A DNA stretch of 64,000 nucleotides from Tenodera sinensis (GCA_030765045.1 CM060964.1:273663388-273727387); one strand, 5' to 3'; shown: positions 32,031 to 43,430, counted from the stretch's first letter. A program made the numbers and translations. The notes: a model not told the origin generated them from the letters alone.

Positions 32031-32423
32031 TTTTAGCTATATTTCCTTAATAGCGCCTAAAGTTCTATGACTTCACGAATTTATGCGCCCTCCACTTTAA
32101 ATGGAATTAGACATCATTAGATATTGGAAGAATTTTCTGTACCAAATGCATGTAAGTAACTGTTTAAAATACCTCACATAAAAAGCCTTAAAATATTGCC
32201 GATTTTCAAAATTATTTTTGTTGATGTATGCAATTATGTAAACCCTCTTCCTCCCTTTAATATTTCGGAAATATAACCTGTTGCTCGTTTCAGCTTTTTT
32301 AACGTACTAGCTAAAATACCCGAAATTGCCCGTCGTTTGATGACTTATTCCTACAACGTTCAGACTAGGGTTTCACTTACACAATAGTCTTGCGTTTCTT
32401 TGGAAACATTTAAAAATTATTAA

Positions 32424-33317
32424 GGGACCCTGTGACTGAAATTTGAATTTCTACATTTTATGGCTATGAAATCACGCTTTACACGCTTAAGATTGTGTTT
32501 TTTATAAACTACCACACAAAGTTCCAGCACAATATGTTTTATAGTTTTGAGGGAATCAATTATTTAATTTATTCATAATGGAAGAAACTTTAGTATTCAA
32601 AATATCGCATGCTCATCAAAAACTAAAATATCACAATATCTGTATTATTTTATAAACTCTAATTGCCCAACAAACACCATAACCTCTGGGGGATAGAAAA
32701 AATGACTACTTTTAAAGTAATTAATTTCTTTGCTTTGAGGAAATTAAAAATATTTTAAAAACTTTTTTGTGTATTTAACTTCTTTAAACCTAAACAAATT
32801 TTCAAATTTTGAAGAAAGACTGGAGTAGAAGTCACATAAATGGAGCATATACTGGAAAAATTCTAGGAGTATAGCACGAAATTTAATGTGCTTGGAGCAG
32901 ACAGTGTATTAAAAATGTAAAATCGAAGAAAAACATTTTTTAAACACACACATGATCACGAGTCAGATTACCAGTTTGGCTTAAAACTGTCTTATTGCAT
33001 ATATCAAACCTTCCCTCTTTTGTCTAGTAACCTCTTTCCTCAGATTCATAACTTAACCACTTCTTTCCGCTGAATTTGGTTGTTTTTGAGTCCCTTTTGG
33101 CTCACGTTTTGTTCAAATATTGCCAAAAATTTAAGCAGGAAATAGGTGTTTAAATGTAGCGCACATGGTATTTAAAGACTACGCTACATCTTTAAAAATG
33201 GCGCATCTAACAATTTTACTGTCAGTCGATGACTGAAGGTTTGGAGGACATTTATATGCATGAACCTAAATATCGTCAATTTGACAATTTTTGGTCATTT
33301 TTCTGTCCTAGGGTCCC
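32424..33317. mobile_element. Non-autonomous element with TTAA duplication
   Basis: GGGACCCTGTGACTGAAA at the left and, reverse-complemented, GGGACCCTAGGACAGAAA at the right are terminal inverted repeats. Each is flanked by TTAA (32,420-32,423; 33,318-33,321). The 894-bp interior is AT-rich with no coding frame. TTAA duplication is the hallmark of piggyBac-type transposition, but the end sequence alone does not prove that family. The stretch 32,031-32,419 before it is unassigned. Confidence 0.65.
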
Positions 33318-33611
33318 TTAATTATGGCTATAAATAAAGAGTCAATTAAAACTTTAAGGACACTATAGACAACAAAACATAAACAAAATAAATGAATAAA
33401 AACGGCGAGAAAACACTATAAAAAGCGATGTTGAATAACCACAAATACCACAGGAGGAAAGTGAACGTGAAGTACATATAAAACATTTTGAGTTAAGAAG
33501 CAGTATGTTGCTTATATTGCTTTTGCACAACTTTAAACAAGTGTTAACTCATTCTTATAATCATTATTTCCAGAAACACGAAGTATAAGAAACCCAAATT
33601 TAGTTACCATT

Positions 33612-33770
33612 ACTAGATGCAATATTAACCGGGCTTGTGGGCCGTGGTCTATTGGGTAGGAACCCAATAGACCACGGCCCACAAGCCCGGTAGGAACCCA
33701 ATAGACCACGGCCCACAAGCCCGGTTAATATTGCATCTAGTATTGACACCGGCCGTGAAAGCCTTAGAAC
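33612..33770. mobile_element. Short Penelope-like insertion built on a perfect inverted repeat
   Basis: Arms of 47 bp at 33,611-33,657 and 33,696-33,742 are exact reverse complements. The 38-bp spacer holds a third, partial copy (33,662-33,690) in the orientation of the right arm. The insert continues with GACACCGGCCGTGAAAGCC and is flanked by TTAGTTACCATT at 33,600-33,611 and 33,771-33,782. The arm text GGGCTTGTGGGCCGTGGTC closely matches 43,130-43,150, next to a hammerhead core, which supports a Penelope-like origin. Confidence 0.7.
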
Positions 33771-33782
33771 TTAGTTACCATT

Positions 33783-34090
33783 TATTCACCAGTTGTGTTA
33801 CAAGAATTTATAGTAGTGCCATGTGCTTTGTTTCCTAATAAAGATCCTAAAAAGCATTAAAATTTGTTTTATCTAGCATCCTATAGAAATGTATGCAAAT
33901 AAGATTGTGATTAATTGCCCGGCGTTACCCGTGGTTTGTTTATCCCTACAAAATTTAGCCTTAAATTGCACTAGCCCAATTGTCTGGCGTTTCGTTGGAG
34001 GTATTTAAGAAACGAAAATTAATTGTTCTTCCACACTGGCCGTGTGTAGCACAAGGTTGTAAAGGGGTGAGCGAGACTGAAAAATTCATT
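33783..34090. other. Unassigned sequence, possibly SINE body
   Basis: It lies downstream, in minus orientation, of the tRNA-like sequence at 34,091-34,162 and could be its SINE body. No second copy was found in the window. Confidence 0.3.
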
Positions 34091-34162
34091 GCCATAGCCG
34101 GGATTTGAACCATGGATCTTCCGGTCTCCGTCCGGCTGCTCTAACCACTGAGCTACCATGGC
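34091..34162 (-). tRNA. tRNA-like sequence, probably pseudogene or SINE head
   Basis: A 72-base minus-strand sequence folds partly as a tRNA. The acceptor stem GCCATGG/CTATGGC pairs 7 of 7 with one G-T. The D stem is GCTC/GAGC. A box TAGCTCAGTGG and B box GGTTCAAATCC are good. The anticodon loop reads ACGGAGA (GGA at the anticodon position) but lacks the invariant T33, and the T stem has two mismatches. The loop and T-stem defects argue against a working tRNA. Confidence 0.55.
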
Positions 34163-34907
34163 TAACGTGCCGACACGGGTCTTGCAGCACAGTAAGTCGC
34201 CATTAAGGTGTATTATCTAATATGTATTTGAGATCTCCTTGTATGGTTCACAGGGAAAATGCGAATGAAGTGGAGAATTTGATGTCTTTTACATTTCAGA
34301 AATATATGAATATTGTACTGAAATACATGTTTTTATGCTGTTGTGAAGTATTATGTTGTTGTAATGTGAGACTTTCTAATATTATATATTCCCTGATGTT
34401 GATAAACATTGATGTAGAAAACAATTCCTGAAGTGTAAAGTTGCGTTTTCCACAACTTTTCAGTTTAGAAACAAATGCTGATGCAGCGTGAAAATGATTT
34501 AGTGCAGTGCAAATGTTTCATTGGGGAACAAGGAAGAGTTTGCAAATATAAGATGCATACTGTATGCTGTTTTTGTTGACAGAGAATAATAGTAACAGTA
34601 CGCACGTGAAAATAAAATTAATTACTAACAGCTGTTGAACATGGTTGTTCTAGTAGCAGGATCACCAACATCAATCTTGGTGGTTAACTGGGACCTATTA
34701 TCCATGCTTGGTTGTTGACCTTAAAAAAAATCAGTGATTTACAGCTGATATCAGCGGCTATATGAATTAAATGGTAGGTACATACAACCGAATAAAAAGG
34801 AAGCGAAGACAGATAAGATTTAAAAGGTAAAATGTAACTATCAAATTGCGATTATATTACATATCTACGATAACAATATGTGTGTGCGTGCGTGTAGTTC
34901 ATTAACC

Positions 34908-34967
<60 letters not shown>

Positions 34968-34990
34968 AAAATATAAATGTATGTATACAG
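34163..34990. other. Unassigned AT-rich sequence with a (GT)n microsatellite
   Basis: A (GT)24-type run occupies 34,911-34,958. The rest shows no recognisable element. Confidence 0.5.
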
Positions 34991-36372
34991 GCTGGAAGGG
35001 AAGTCATTACATTAATTTAAACCAGTGGTAGATCTCGGTATTTGGAACACATTTTGCATCTTACGTTTTTATCTCTGACCATTTCCTACGGAGATATTTT
35101 AGTTTGATTGAAAACAAGCTGGCAACGCTGCAGGTTTCACTTTCACTAGGTCAGTACATCAACAAACACACGTCACGGAGCCGCGCGGCTCGTGAGTGTA
35201 AACATAAAGACATACCATGCTGTCTGTGCTACGTCGTAATAAATAAGTACATCTGAATTCTCTAGTAACGCATACTGTAACCTAAACTCACAATCTAAGG
35301 ATATTGTTTATCATTTCCTTCAACATCAAACTTATATCGTTTCGTAGCTGATACTGCTATAATTTAATAAACCAAACCTTCTCCCTGACTTATAAACACA
35401 ACGGTACATTTGTAAGCTCTTACAAAGTGTACCAAATTATATTTTAAGGTGACAGCAAAAGAATAAGCAATGAACTAAATGGTTCACCCATTTCACAGGT
35501 ACTGTTCAAAATGTCCACCTTTTGCGCACCTGCAAGCCTCACACTTTTTTTTAACCAATTACGTCGCACCCTAACAAAAACACCCTCATTGTTGCGTATT
35601 TCTTCCGCAGCCAGATAAATGCATTCTCTCAATGATTCGAGGGCAGTAGTTGCTGTTCTGTAGATCCTGCTTTTCACGTCTCCCCAGAAGAAGAAATCCA
35701 GAGGATTCATACCGTGTGGAAGGGAAGTCATTACATTAATTTAAACCAGTGGTAGATCTCGGTATTTGGAGCACATTTTGTATCTTACGTTTTTGTCTCT
35801 GACCATTTCTTACGGAGAACGTTTTGTCAAAAACAAGCTGCCGACACTACCAATTGTGTGTGTCACTTTCACTGGTTCAGTACATAAACAAGCACGCGTG
35901 ACTACTGCTACCACGCGTCTCGTGAACTTGTCCTTCTATGCTTACTGTAAGAGTGTAGGCCAATCACAACCGTTACCTGCCAAAACATCAGACGAAATGA
36001 AAAGTGGTCGACCTGTTTACATCTGGAAATCAGGTCAATTCCCTTACCATCCTCAACGCAACGTTGTCGACATATCTTGCGTCTGAAAAATTCGCTCGGA
36101 GTGTTCCTTCACGTCTTTTAAGTGATTAATTATTTCGAAATCCTGTGTGATGTCCCATAATTACTAACGAAGCTATGTCAGGAATAAGTTACTCTACGCA
36201 TCTTACAAGTAACAAACTGTTACCTTCGTACATTCTTGTGGAATTGCGCATCCAATTTGGAACAAATACCATTTATTTTTTCAAAATCGGCTGATCAAAG
36301 AAGAAAATGCCATAAGACTTTATTGTTTGTAATGCCTCTATGAAGCACATATTAGATGAAATGTAATGACTT
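34991..36372 (-). mobile_element. Mariner-like element with a 5' direct duplication
   Basis: GGAAGTCATTACATTAATTT occurs at 34,995 and again at 35,719. About 200 bp after each (GTGGTAGATCTCGGTATTTG and onward) are roughly 85% alike and lie 724 bp apart in the same orientation. An inverted AAATGTAATGACTT at 36,359-36,372 matches the terminus. The decayed transposase end (35,444-35,731) lies between the direct copies. Two overlapping insertions, or a terminal duplication, would give this layout. Confidence 0.55.
35444..35731 (-). pseudogene. Mariner-like transposase C-terminal fragment
   Basis: The frame begins TSLPHGMNPLDFFFWGDVKS, equivalent to the D-x-x-P-L-D-F-F-x-W-G block containing the last catalytic residue in mariner relatives. 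It continues RIYRTATTALESLRECI, EEIRNNEGVFVRVRRNWLKK, and ends in decayed sequence. The first residues are encoded by the start of the second direct copy at 35,717, so the break lies exactly at that junction. The N-terminal DNA-binding and catalytic halves are absent. Confidence 0.65.
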
Positions 36373-36587
36373 ATATGTATAACAATGACCATTCGAAGCG
36401 GAAACGTTCGTAGATGGTTATAGGCTACTCATTTTTTGGATTCGATAGAGCTTTTGTCATCTTTTAAATTTGTTTGTATAGACTTTTTTCCGCCTACACA
36501 TACTGTTCTTTCTGGTTCCTTTGAACATATGCCGTTCTTCCTCTAATTCCTAAACCATTGTTCACATCCCTTTCGGAGGCACCTTAG

Positions 36588-36690
36588 CTGAAGCAGTTCG
36601 AATAGCCCTGATCGTTAGAGTGATATGCAAAGGACTGGCTATCCATTCAAAGCCAGACGTCACGAGTTCGAATCCCTGCAACTGTGGTAA
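36588..36690 (+). repeat. tRNA-like SINE fragment
   Basis: An A-box-like AGCCCTGATCGTTAGAGTG is followed by the B box GAGTTCGAATCC at 36,664-36,675. No anticodon stem is convincing. Body sequence follows to about 36,780. Confidence 0.5.
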
Positions 36691-36967
36691 AGGAAGGGGA
36701 GGGCCTAAGCAAACCAATTCGTGTAATGTCACGCTCGGAAGCTGACGGTGTTACATTTGACTGCAGTTTCACGGAGTTTGCTCCTATTAAAAAAAACACC
36801 ACAGTTTATTTAGCAAATTTAATATTTTTGCAATATAAGACAGTTGTTAATACTTGGATTATATTTATTTAGGTAAGCACAACAAGAAGTTAGAAAGAAA
36901 GAGCCCATAATACGGGTATACTAACCGACTAACAAACAAATGCGGGCGAGGGACGGCTTGTATGTAA

Positions 36968-37088
36968 TGAAACAATTTCTGCTAATGTTTATCTCGATTA
37001 ACGTGTATTAGATAGAAGAATAGGCGTTAGTAAGAATACTTTGCACAAGACTGAGGAGAGAAAGTCATGTGAGTGCAACACATCATAC
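36968..37088 (-). repeat. HINE-like 5' end fragment
   Basis: AATTTCTGCTAATGTTTATC to GAGAGAAAGTCATGTGAGTG and the CAACACATCA end, truncated inside the element. Confidence 0.75.
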
Positions 37089-37239
37089 TTTTATGTTACT
37101 TACATTGCTCCATGCTTCATAATTTTTTTATCAATTAAGTTGTTACTTTAAGAATGATAACTAAAAAGAATCACTCACTTTTGGAAGTGCTTAATTACTT
37201 CAATTTTATTCAGTATGTCCATGACGTGATATTAAAAGA

Positions 37240-37982
37240 AAATCTCATGTGTTGTACTCATATGACTTTCTCTACTCTTGTACTAACCATTCTTACAAAC
37301 TCGTATTCCTATATCTTCTTCGTGTTAGTTGAGATACACATTAATTACAGAAATTTGTTATTGCTTATTTCCTTGTAGGTACAAGGGGAACATTAGAATG
37401 CAGTAGGCTTTGAGCGATAGTCAAATCTTTTAAACCTTTGAGATCCCGTTCTCTTTGCACGCTTAACATATAAAAAACATGAACAACGATGTTCCATTGC
37501 ACGAAAGTTTTAAGTTTTCCGAAACTGACACATATAACAAGGAATATATTCGAAATGGTTCACTCCACAAAAAATTTATTTCGACAAAAATTGTGTGCTT
37601 TAGCGAGATCTACATTTTTTGTACAGTAAGATCTTGTTTATCTCTTACGGTTTACGATTTATTCAAAAGTCATCCAGAGTAAACAGGACTACATGGCCTA
37701 TAGCTAGAAAATTGAAAATATACATTTCATTTGTCATAAAAATATCTTAAACATATGGCATTTTAATCAAAATCGTTAGAGCCATCTTCAAGAAAATCAA
37801 AATTTTCGAAAAATTTTCCATGTAAAGGTTAGTTTAGGGTGGGGCTATTTTCTTCAAAATCTTCGTGTCGCATTCTTCAAAGACATTAAACTTAAATACT
37901 AACTTTGGTTTTAAAGTAACTTTTCGTTTTTGAGTTATGCTGTCCACAGACTGACGGAGACACGCACGCGCGCACACACACA

Positions 37983-38055
<73 letters not shown>

Positions 38056-38203
38056 TCACACTCCTTGACCTTTTTCTAAAAATGCCTTTTTTTTTTTTTT
38101 TTTGATTCAGGGAGCCTCAAAACATATTTCCGGTGAAATCTCGACACCGAATTTTTGGTTGGAATACAATACTTCCTCTACTTACCAGTAGAGAAAGTAA
38201 AAA
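37240..38203 (+). mobile_element. HINE-like element, full length
   Basis: A good reference copy. Starts CATGTGTTGTACTCATATG and GACTTTCTCTACTCTTGTAC. Contains GATAGTCAAATCTTTTAAA, AACAAGGAATAT, AAACATATGGCATTTTAATC, TTTTTGAGTTATGCTG, then (CA)n (37,969-38,052) and CCTTTTTCTAAAAATGCC. Ends CTACTTACCAGTAGAGAAAG. About 963 bp, no reading frame of note. Confidence 0.92.
37969..38052. repeat. (CA)n microsatellite in HINE slot
   Basis: CA units with a few CG and AA interruptions. Confidence 0.95.
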
Positions 38204-40580
38204 ACGGCAAGGTTAATAACTTCATTAGAATAAGAAAGCATCATTTTGACTTATTCTTAATGATTTGTTAAAACCGAAATACATTTTGAGCAAACTGTAA
38301 CGAACTGTGTGACACATGGAGCGTTTTTAATTATATAAAATGATTGGAACTCCGAAGCATATGCACATAGATAATTGGATGTTTTCATTCAGGGGATCTA
38401 GGCCGACGTTAATGCGACAGTTTGAAGCTGCTCGTTGGTGCGCCTGTTTGAAGCTTTTGCTCCAAATGACGATGATTGTTGGAACAGTGACCTTACTGCT
38501 CCTTGATTTCACTGAGTTGTATGGGCGCCAGTAAAGATTGTACCTTCACGATATCTCGAAGTTCTCAGCCGATTCCTTTGCATGGCTATTTCTCGAGTAA
38601 TGAAATTCGCATTTGAAGGTATTCGTGGATGTGGTTTTCAGAAGGGTGACGCGGATTCTGGATACAGAATAATTTAATGGAAGCTTCAAGTGATTGAGAA
38701 TGGGTAGTGGCCGATCGATGAAAATAATGTAATAACTCACTATTTTAATATAACTTGTATTATATATGATTATTTAGATAAATGTAATTCCCAGAACTAT
38801 TATAAATCACGACGATTGGTTTTAATAAGTATTGCAAGTCAGTTCTGCTCCTTAGACAGAAGCGATTTTACTCTGCACCAAGCGATAAAACGTCCAGACG
38901 TTCCGATGACCACAAAATAATGGTGTTCTGTCCACGCCAAGCCCACACTATCCATAAGAATCTTCCCTTTATCCTTAACGGATTTCAACACCCTATTGCT
39001 AGCTGTTAATGTCGTGTTGCAACCTATTTTCTAAAGGTCTAAAATTGGTTGTTTTTCCGTCCGACCTCGTCTATAAATTTCTCAGAAATCCTTCCTGAGA
39101 TTCCAGAAATCTCACGTTAAACCAATGCAAGTAGTCTGGCAACACTAGTTACGCTCGCCTAGCTATCCGGGCGAATTCCGGAATTGGCATAAGGATTCCA
39201 GTCGATGCTCATTACCTCTTTATCCAGTATCCAAAGACTAATTTTCTGTGCTGACAAATTTTACATTCCAACTTTATGCAACATATTCCTCTGATATTCA
39301 TATTTAAAGTGATTCTGCTTACTTGGTTTCCTTATAAATTCTTTACGATTATAAGTACTTCATTTATTAATTACATTTTAAATGATAATTTATTTACTGG
39401 ACCCATAATTTCGGGATCAGTTTATATACTGTTTTCATGTTATTATAGTAAGTCGCACAGAAGAAAAGCTACGAATTTAAAGGTTTTTCATAATTCTATT
39501 GTCTTGAGGTATTTGAGGTTATTTTTGTAATGTTAGGAATATATTTATGAGTCTTAAATATGACAGAAATTCGTCCCAAAATATATGCTAAATATAGCCC
39601 ATTTCACCAATACGTACCTAAGGCCCCAAAGTTGAGCTTTGGTTAAGCCCAAGCTAATAACAAGGCTAAGTTTTTATTCGCGATTGTTTCATAACTGCTT
39701 GTTGCGGACATTACAAAACCTAATTCGTGACTACGAGCAAATCTACATACGGATATATTTCCTAACATGATATCAAAACTGTGACACTAATGAGAGAACA
39801 ATTCTTCAGAAAGAGGTCGCCTACACAAGGAATGCAAATAAAGGTCATCATCCATTATTGCCGGTTCTTTCATGTGGTGATGTACATACTGTCGTGTGGA
39901 CAACAGAGGCGGAAGAAAATTGCTGCGGATGTGAAGCCTACTTGCGAAAATTCCTTAGCTTTTGCCAGGTTTAAATTTGCGCGTCTAAATGACAGCTTCC
40001 TTAAACAGAATATCAGCCTTACATGTGGGTAAAATGCATGACTTTTGATTCTCCGAAAGAATCTTCGTTATGCTTAAGCGTGCATCGCATTTCATCACAG
40101 CGATTCTTCAATACAGTGTAAAACATATCAGCTATGTATTTCCTTATTCTCACAGTAATAAATAATATGAAAAATCACTCCACTTTCTACCAGCTATTTA
40201 TTTTCAAACTGTTTCTTAAATTATTCATTATTTCTATATATGAAAAATGAGTCAGGCTAACACTTTCGGTGCTCTTCTACCTATCCTGCCATCAGGATAC
40301 GTTATAGTTAAAGATCGTTTGCGTCAGCGGGATAGTCCGCAGGTGTCCCATTTCCTTTGAACCACAATAACTGGCGTATTCGTACAGGAGCACCTTTCAA
40401 AGTAAGTAAATGTGCCCCATCAAACATGTTGATAATAAATATAGACCGATGAGTGTTACTCACAATGGTAGCACAAAAGTTCATTGCAAATCAGCGTTGA
40501 TAGACTGTAACCCTAATAGTAATACCCCTAGGGTTTGTCTATGTCTAAATATGACATATCTGTTTAACAAGCCCTCTCGT
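38204..40580. other. Unassigned sequence
   Basis: 2.4 kb without a supported gene. Short frames on both strands (38,340-38,534 +; 39,276-39,530 +; 39,781-40,032 +) have no recognisable motifs and look like chance. No member of the repeat families above is evident. Confidence 0.45.
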
Positions 40581-40787
40581 GTAAAAGCTAGGGATGGGTC
40601 GATACCAGTTTTTCTCGATACTCGATACCGATACATGATATTTTCCACGATACCCGATACTTCGATACTCGATACTGTCATTTCTACTTCTATTTTCAAT
40701 ACAAAATAGAATAGTGGGAGAACTGTGTAATACCAATGAAATTAATTAGGTGCACATATTAATGAGGCAAAATTTAAAGCCATCATT

Positions 40788-40809
40788 GTAGGGTATTTTT
40801 ATACCCTAC
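40788..40809. repeat. Perfect 9-bp hairpin inside the hAT element
   Basis: GTAGGGTAT and ATACCCTAC are separated by TTTT. Confidence 0.85.
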
Positions 40810-40849
40810 ATTAGACATTTAAAAGCAAAATGCGTTTTTGAAACGATCC

Positions 40850-41194
40850 ACTTTAGCTTTTTGTTCAAAACTACTAGCATGCTGTCTTTCGGGGTTAAGT
40901 GTACTTCTTTTTGTCACATATGAGTCCTGTTGAGTTAAATAGTCTTTCAAAGAAAACTGTTGCAGGAGGAATAAATGTTAAGCATCTTTTTAAGTTTTTG
41001 ACATTTTGAACTTGTTTTCCGATAGTCCAGTGCATTAGAAAGAAGAGGTGAAAATCACCGGTGAGATATGCAGTGGTTTCTTCTTGGGAACTGTTAACTG
41101 GCAGTGAATGTGACACACGATTATTTTCTTGCATAATGCTACTGTATAGGTACCACATTCCTGGCAATTTCTCGAGCTTTGTAGCAGGTGACAT
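40850..41194 (-). pseudogene. hAT transposase C-terminal (hATC) remnant
   Basis: The frame includes CLTFIPPATVFFERLFNSTG and LICDKKKYT. This corresponds to the hATC dimerisation motif (IPATS..SER.FS.AG....KKR) of BED-zinc-finger hAT transposases. A stop follows the KKKYT residues, and the catalytic region upstream is not recognisable. It sits inside terminal inverted repeats, so it is the residue of the element's own transposase. Confidence 0.65.
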
Positions 41195-41706
41195 CTAAAA
41201 TAAAATAAACAAAAAGTTTGTGAACTGATCGATTTTTACGAGTAATCCCTACATAGGTATCTGAAAATAACCTGATCTTTTTGGATGCAGGAAGAAGTCT
41301 GTTTACCTATGTTGACATTCCTAGTTATCCCCAGACAATAAGCACTTCCTAGAGAATTGAACTCAACGTGTAATTAGTGAGGTTTTTGCTTGACTTGCAG
41401 TGAGGCAATTAGATATTTTGGTTTGCACTTTGCACTGAATAAGCAGGAATTGAAGGAAGGGTCTTCCTGACCGTATCTCCGTCTTCGTCTCTACTGTTTA
41501 CGTGGTCATTGCGACCACTTTAAAATGTTCTATTTGCGGCAAGAATATTTGGTGGTTTTAAAATTAAATAAAAATTGCAGAATCGCCACCAAAGTATCGA
41601 AAAAGTACCGAGCGAATTTTCTGAAGTATCGTTCGATGTCGATACCATGGAAGTATCGCGACTATCGAGGTATCGCAAGTATCGAGGACCCATCTCTAGT
41701 AAAAAC

Positions 41707-42734
41707 CTTCTTGTCCGTCCACAATGTGGCTGTAGAAAATCTTGTTTGCTCAGTGCATTTATGAAGACACCAATGAGCAAACGTAGTCGATGGAAAACCA
41801 TCTGGCCCTAGTGCCTATCTGGCCCTAGGACAGATGTAATTGCTGTTCGCACAGAATTCTAGTAAACAAAGACTGACTTGTATGCATGGCATTGGCTATT
41901 GATCTTATGCTTGTGGACGGGGAATTATGGACCCGGTCAAGAACCTCCTCTTCTAAAGCTACTGTTCTTACATTTCTTTGGACTCCCGAGCGATGCGCTT
42001 GCTTTCAGAAAGTTTCAGTTTCTCGCAGTTGTTGATGTACGACAGTAGAGGTGTTGTGACGAGGCAAATATCTCCTTGAGTGAAGTCCAGCATAAAGATC
42101 CCGTACCCTTTTCTTATTTCCCCGAGCAGCACCATTAACGTAATGTATGTCTACCAGTTCTAGTACGTCAAGTGGAACATTTTTACAATAGCCTGTAAAA
42201 CTGAATGTGTTTCCAGTAAACGGAGCACTTTAATATGTTCTTTTGTAGTAACCAGTTACTTAATGGTGTACAGTATGCGGCGGAATCTCTTGTCACTTAT
42301 CAAAACACGGGTTTTAGGTTAATGGCGATATAAGGAACGTTAAAACAGAACGCAAGCGATATTTCAAAACTCAAAGAAACCAAAACATCCATATGATAAT
42401 TATGTGTGGGGAATGCTTAATGATGTTTATGCAGCAATTCCCCCTACGACTAACGAATCTGAAGATAATATCCGACATGAGTATTTAAATATTTCGACTA
42501 CAGAAATTCCTCGGGTGTTCATTAATGTGTCCAATAGATGCCAGACTAGTGTATGTAATCGAACTCATTTTCATAGCGATGGACAACTAACATTTTCATA
42601 TTGCTTTGTACCTTCAGCTTTATCTAGGTGAGAAACGGGCCGGTACACCGCAACGGATTTATTTAGCATTGTTGTGGTAGTGGCGGACTGGCATTCGTAT
42701 CATTCAAGAGAAACTCGGTAGAGTAAATAATGGC
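41707..42734. other. Unassigned sequence
   Basis: No supported gene. A 75-codon frame at 42,404-42,631 (+) is unrecognised. Confidence 0.4.
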
Positions 42735-42960
42735 GTATAGACCCTTCGTGGTCTAGAGGTAACATGCGAACTTCTGGTTCAAACCCGACACGGGGCGATG
42801 GATATTTTGGGGCTTAAAAATCCTTGGCAAGGCTTCCTTCGACAGGAAAGTAAGCTAGTGGTCCTATGCCGTATATATAACTACGGCATGCAAAATAATC
42901 TCAAGACTGATAGAGAGGCCTCTGAACAAAATTAAGCGGTCCTTCACCCTCAATACAAAA
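42735..42960 (+). mobile_element. tRNA-derived SINE fragment
   Basis: CGTGGTCTAGAGG (A-box) and GGTTCAAACCC (B-box, 42,777-42,787) lie about 35 bases apart. The body contains a small inverted repeat (TGCCGTA...TACGGCA near 42,868-42,890). No tail or target duplication was resolved. Confidence 0.55.
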
Positions 42961-43127
42961 TGACACGCAATTAGAGAGCGTATTGCATACATGAAAAACT
43001 CAGTTCAGTATAGATGCGCTGGCAAGAGTTAAAAACAACTGATGTTACAATCACATGACTTTCTCTACCCTCTATCATGTATTAGTAGGTATATAAACTG
43101 TTATTTGAAATACTAGAAACAATATAT

Positions 43128-43262
43128 TCCGGGTTTATGAGCCGTGGTCTACTGGGCTTATTCTTTTTCTTCTTCCCAGACGTTTCGTCTGCGACTACGG
43201 CAGACATCATCAGTGGCGGCGAGGTCGAAGTATCCTAGAGGAGATTTCAACAGCAACTGAAG
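43128..43262 (-). mobile_element. Penelope-like element terminal fragment
   Basis: CCGGGTTTATGAGCCGTGG, shared with the inverted-repeat insertion at 33.6 kb, is followed by GACGTTTCGTCTGCGACTAC and GACATCATCAGTGG. The latter is the typical terminal text of Penelope-like elements and carries a hammerhead core on the opposite strand. No reverse transcriptase or GIY-YIG coding sequence is present. Confidence 0.65.
43175..43216 (-). ncRNA. Hammerhead ribozyme core motif
   Basis: Minus strand: CCA, then CTGATGA (43,213-43,207), T, a perfect 6-bp stem GTCTGC/GCAGAC closing a 7-base loop (stem II), then GAA, ACGT and C (43,186-43,179), then TGG. CCA/TGG form stem I next to the core. All conserved core residues are present. 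Stem III is only the self-complementary ACGT, the minimal form described for Penelope-like hammerheads that may act as dimers. The predicted cut is after C at 43,179. Confidence 0.72.
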
Positions 43263-43430
43263 TTGAAAGTTTGTTTTTCTATCCACCTACTTCATTTTAT
43301 TGAGATGACCTTTGCAGAAATAACTAAATTACACATTTCGTTACGGGTGCACATTTTTATAGAAGTCTTCTTTTTAATTCAGGGAATCTCAAAACATGTA
43401 TTTCTGATGAAACGTGTATTTCAAATTTTT

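Larger units (their letters stand above)
40589..41698 (-). mobile_element. hAT-type element, 1.1 kb, internally deleted
   Basis: Ends TAGGGATGGGTCGATAC and, reverse-complemented from the right, TAGAGATGGGTCCTCGATAC form terminal inverted repeats. The flanks GTAAAAGC (40,581-40,588) and GTAAAAAC (41,699-41,706) are an 8-bp target duplication with one mismatch, the hAT size. About 100 bp inside each end is packed with TCGATAC/GTATCG words. The interior encodes only a transposase tail (40,850-41,194). Confidence 0.85.
43037..43430 (+). repeat. HINE-like fragments around a Penelope-like insertion
   Basis: A 5' end at 43,040 (GATGTTACAATCACATGAC, TTTCTCTACCC) and 3' end text at 43,345-43,420 (TTCAGGGAATCTCAAAACAT, TTTCTGATGAAAC) flank the Penelope-like segment. 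Much of the middle is missing. Confidence 0.5.
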
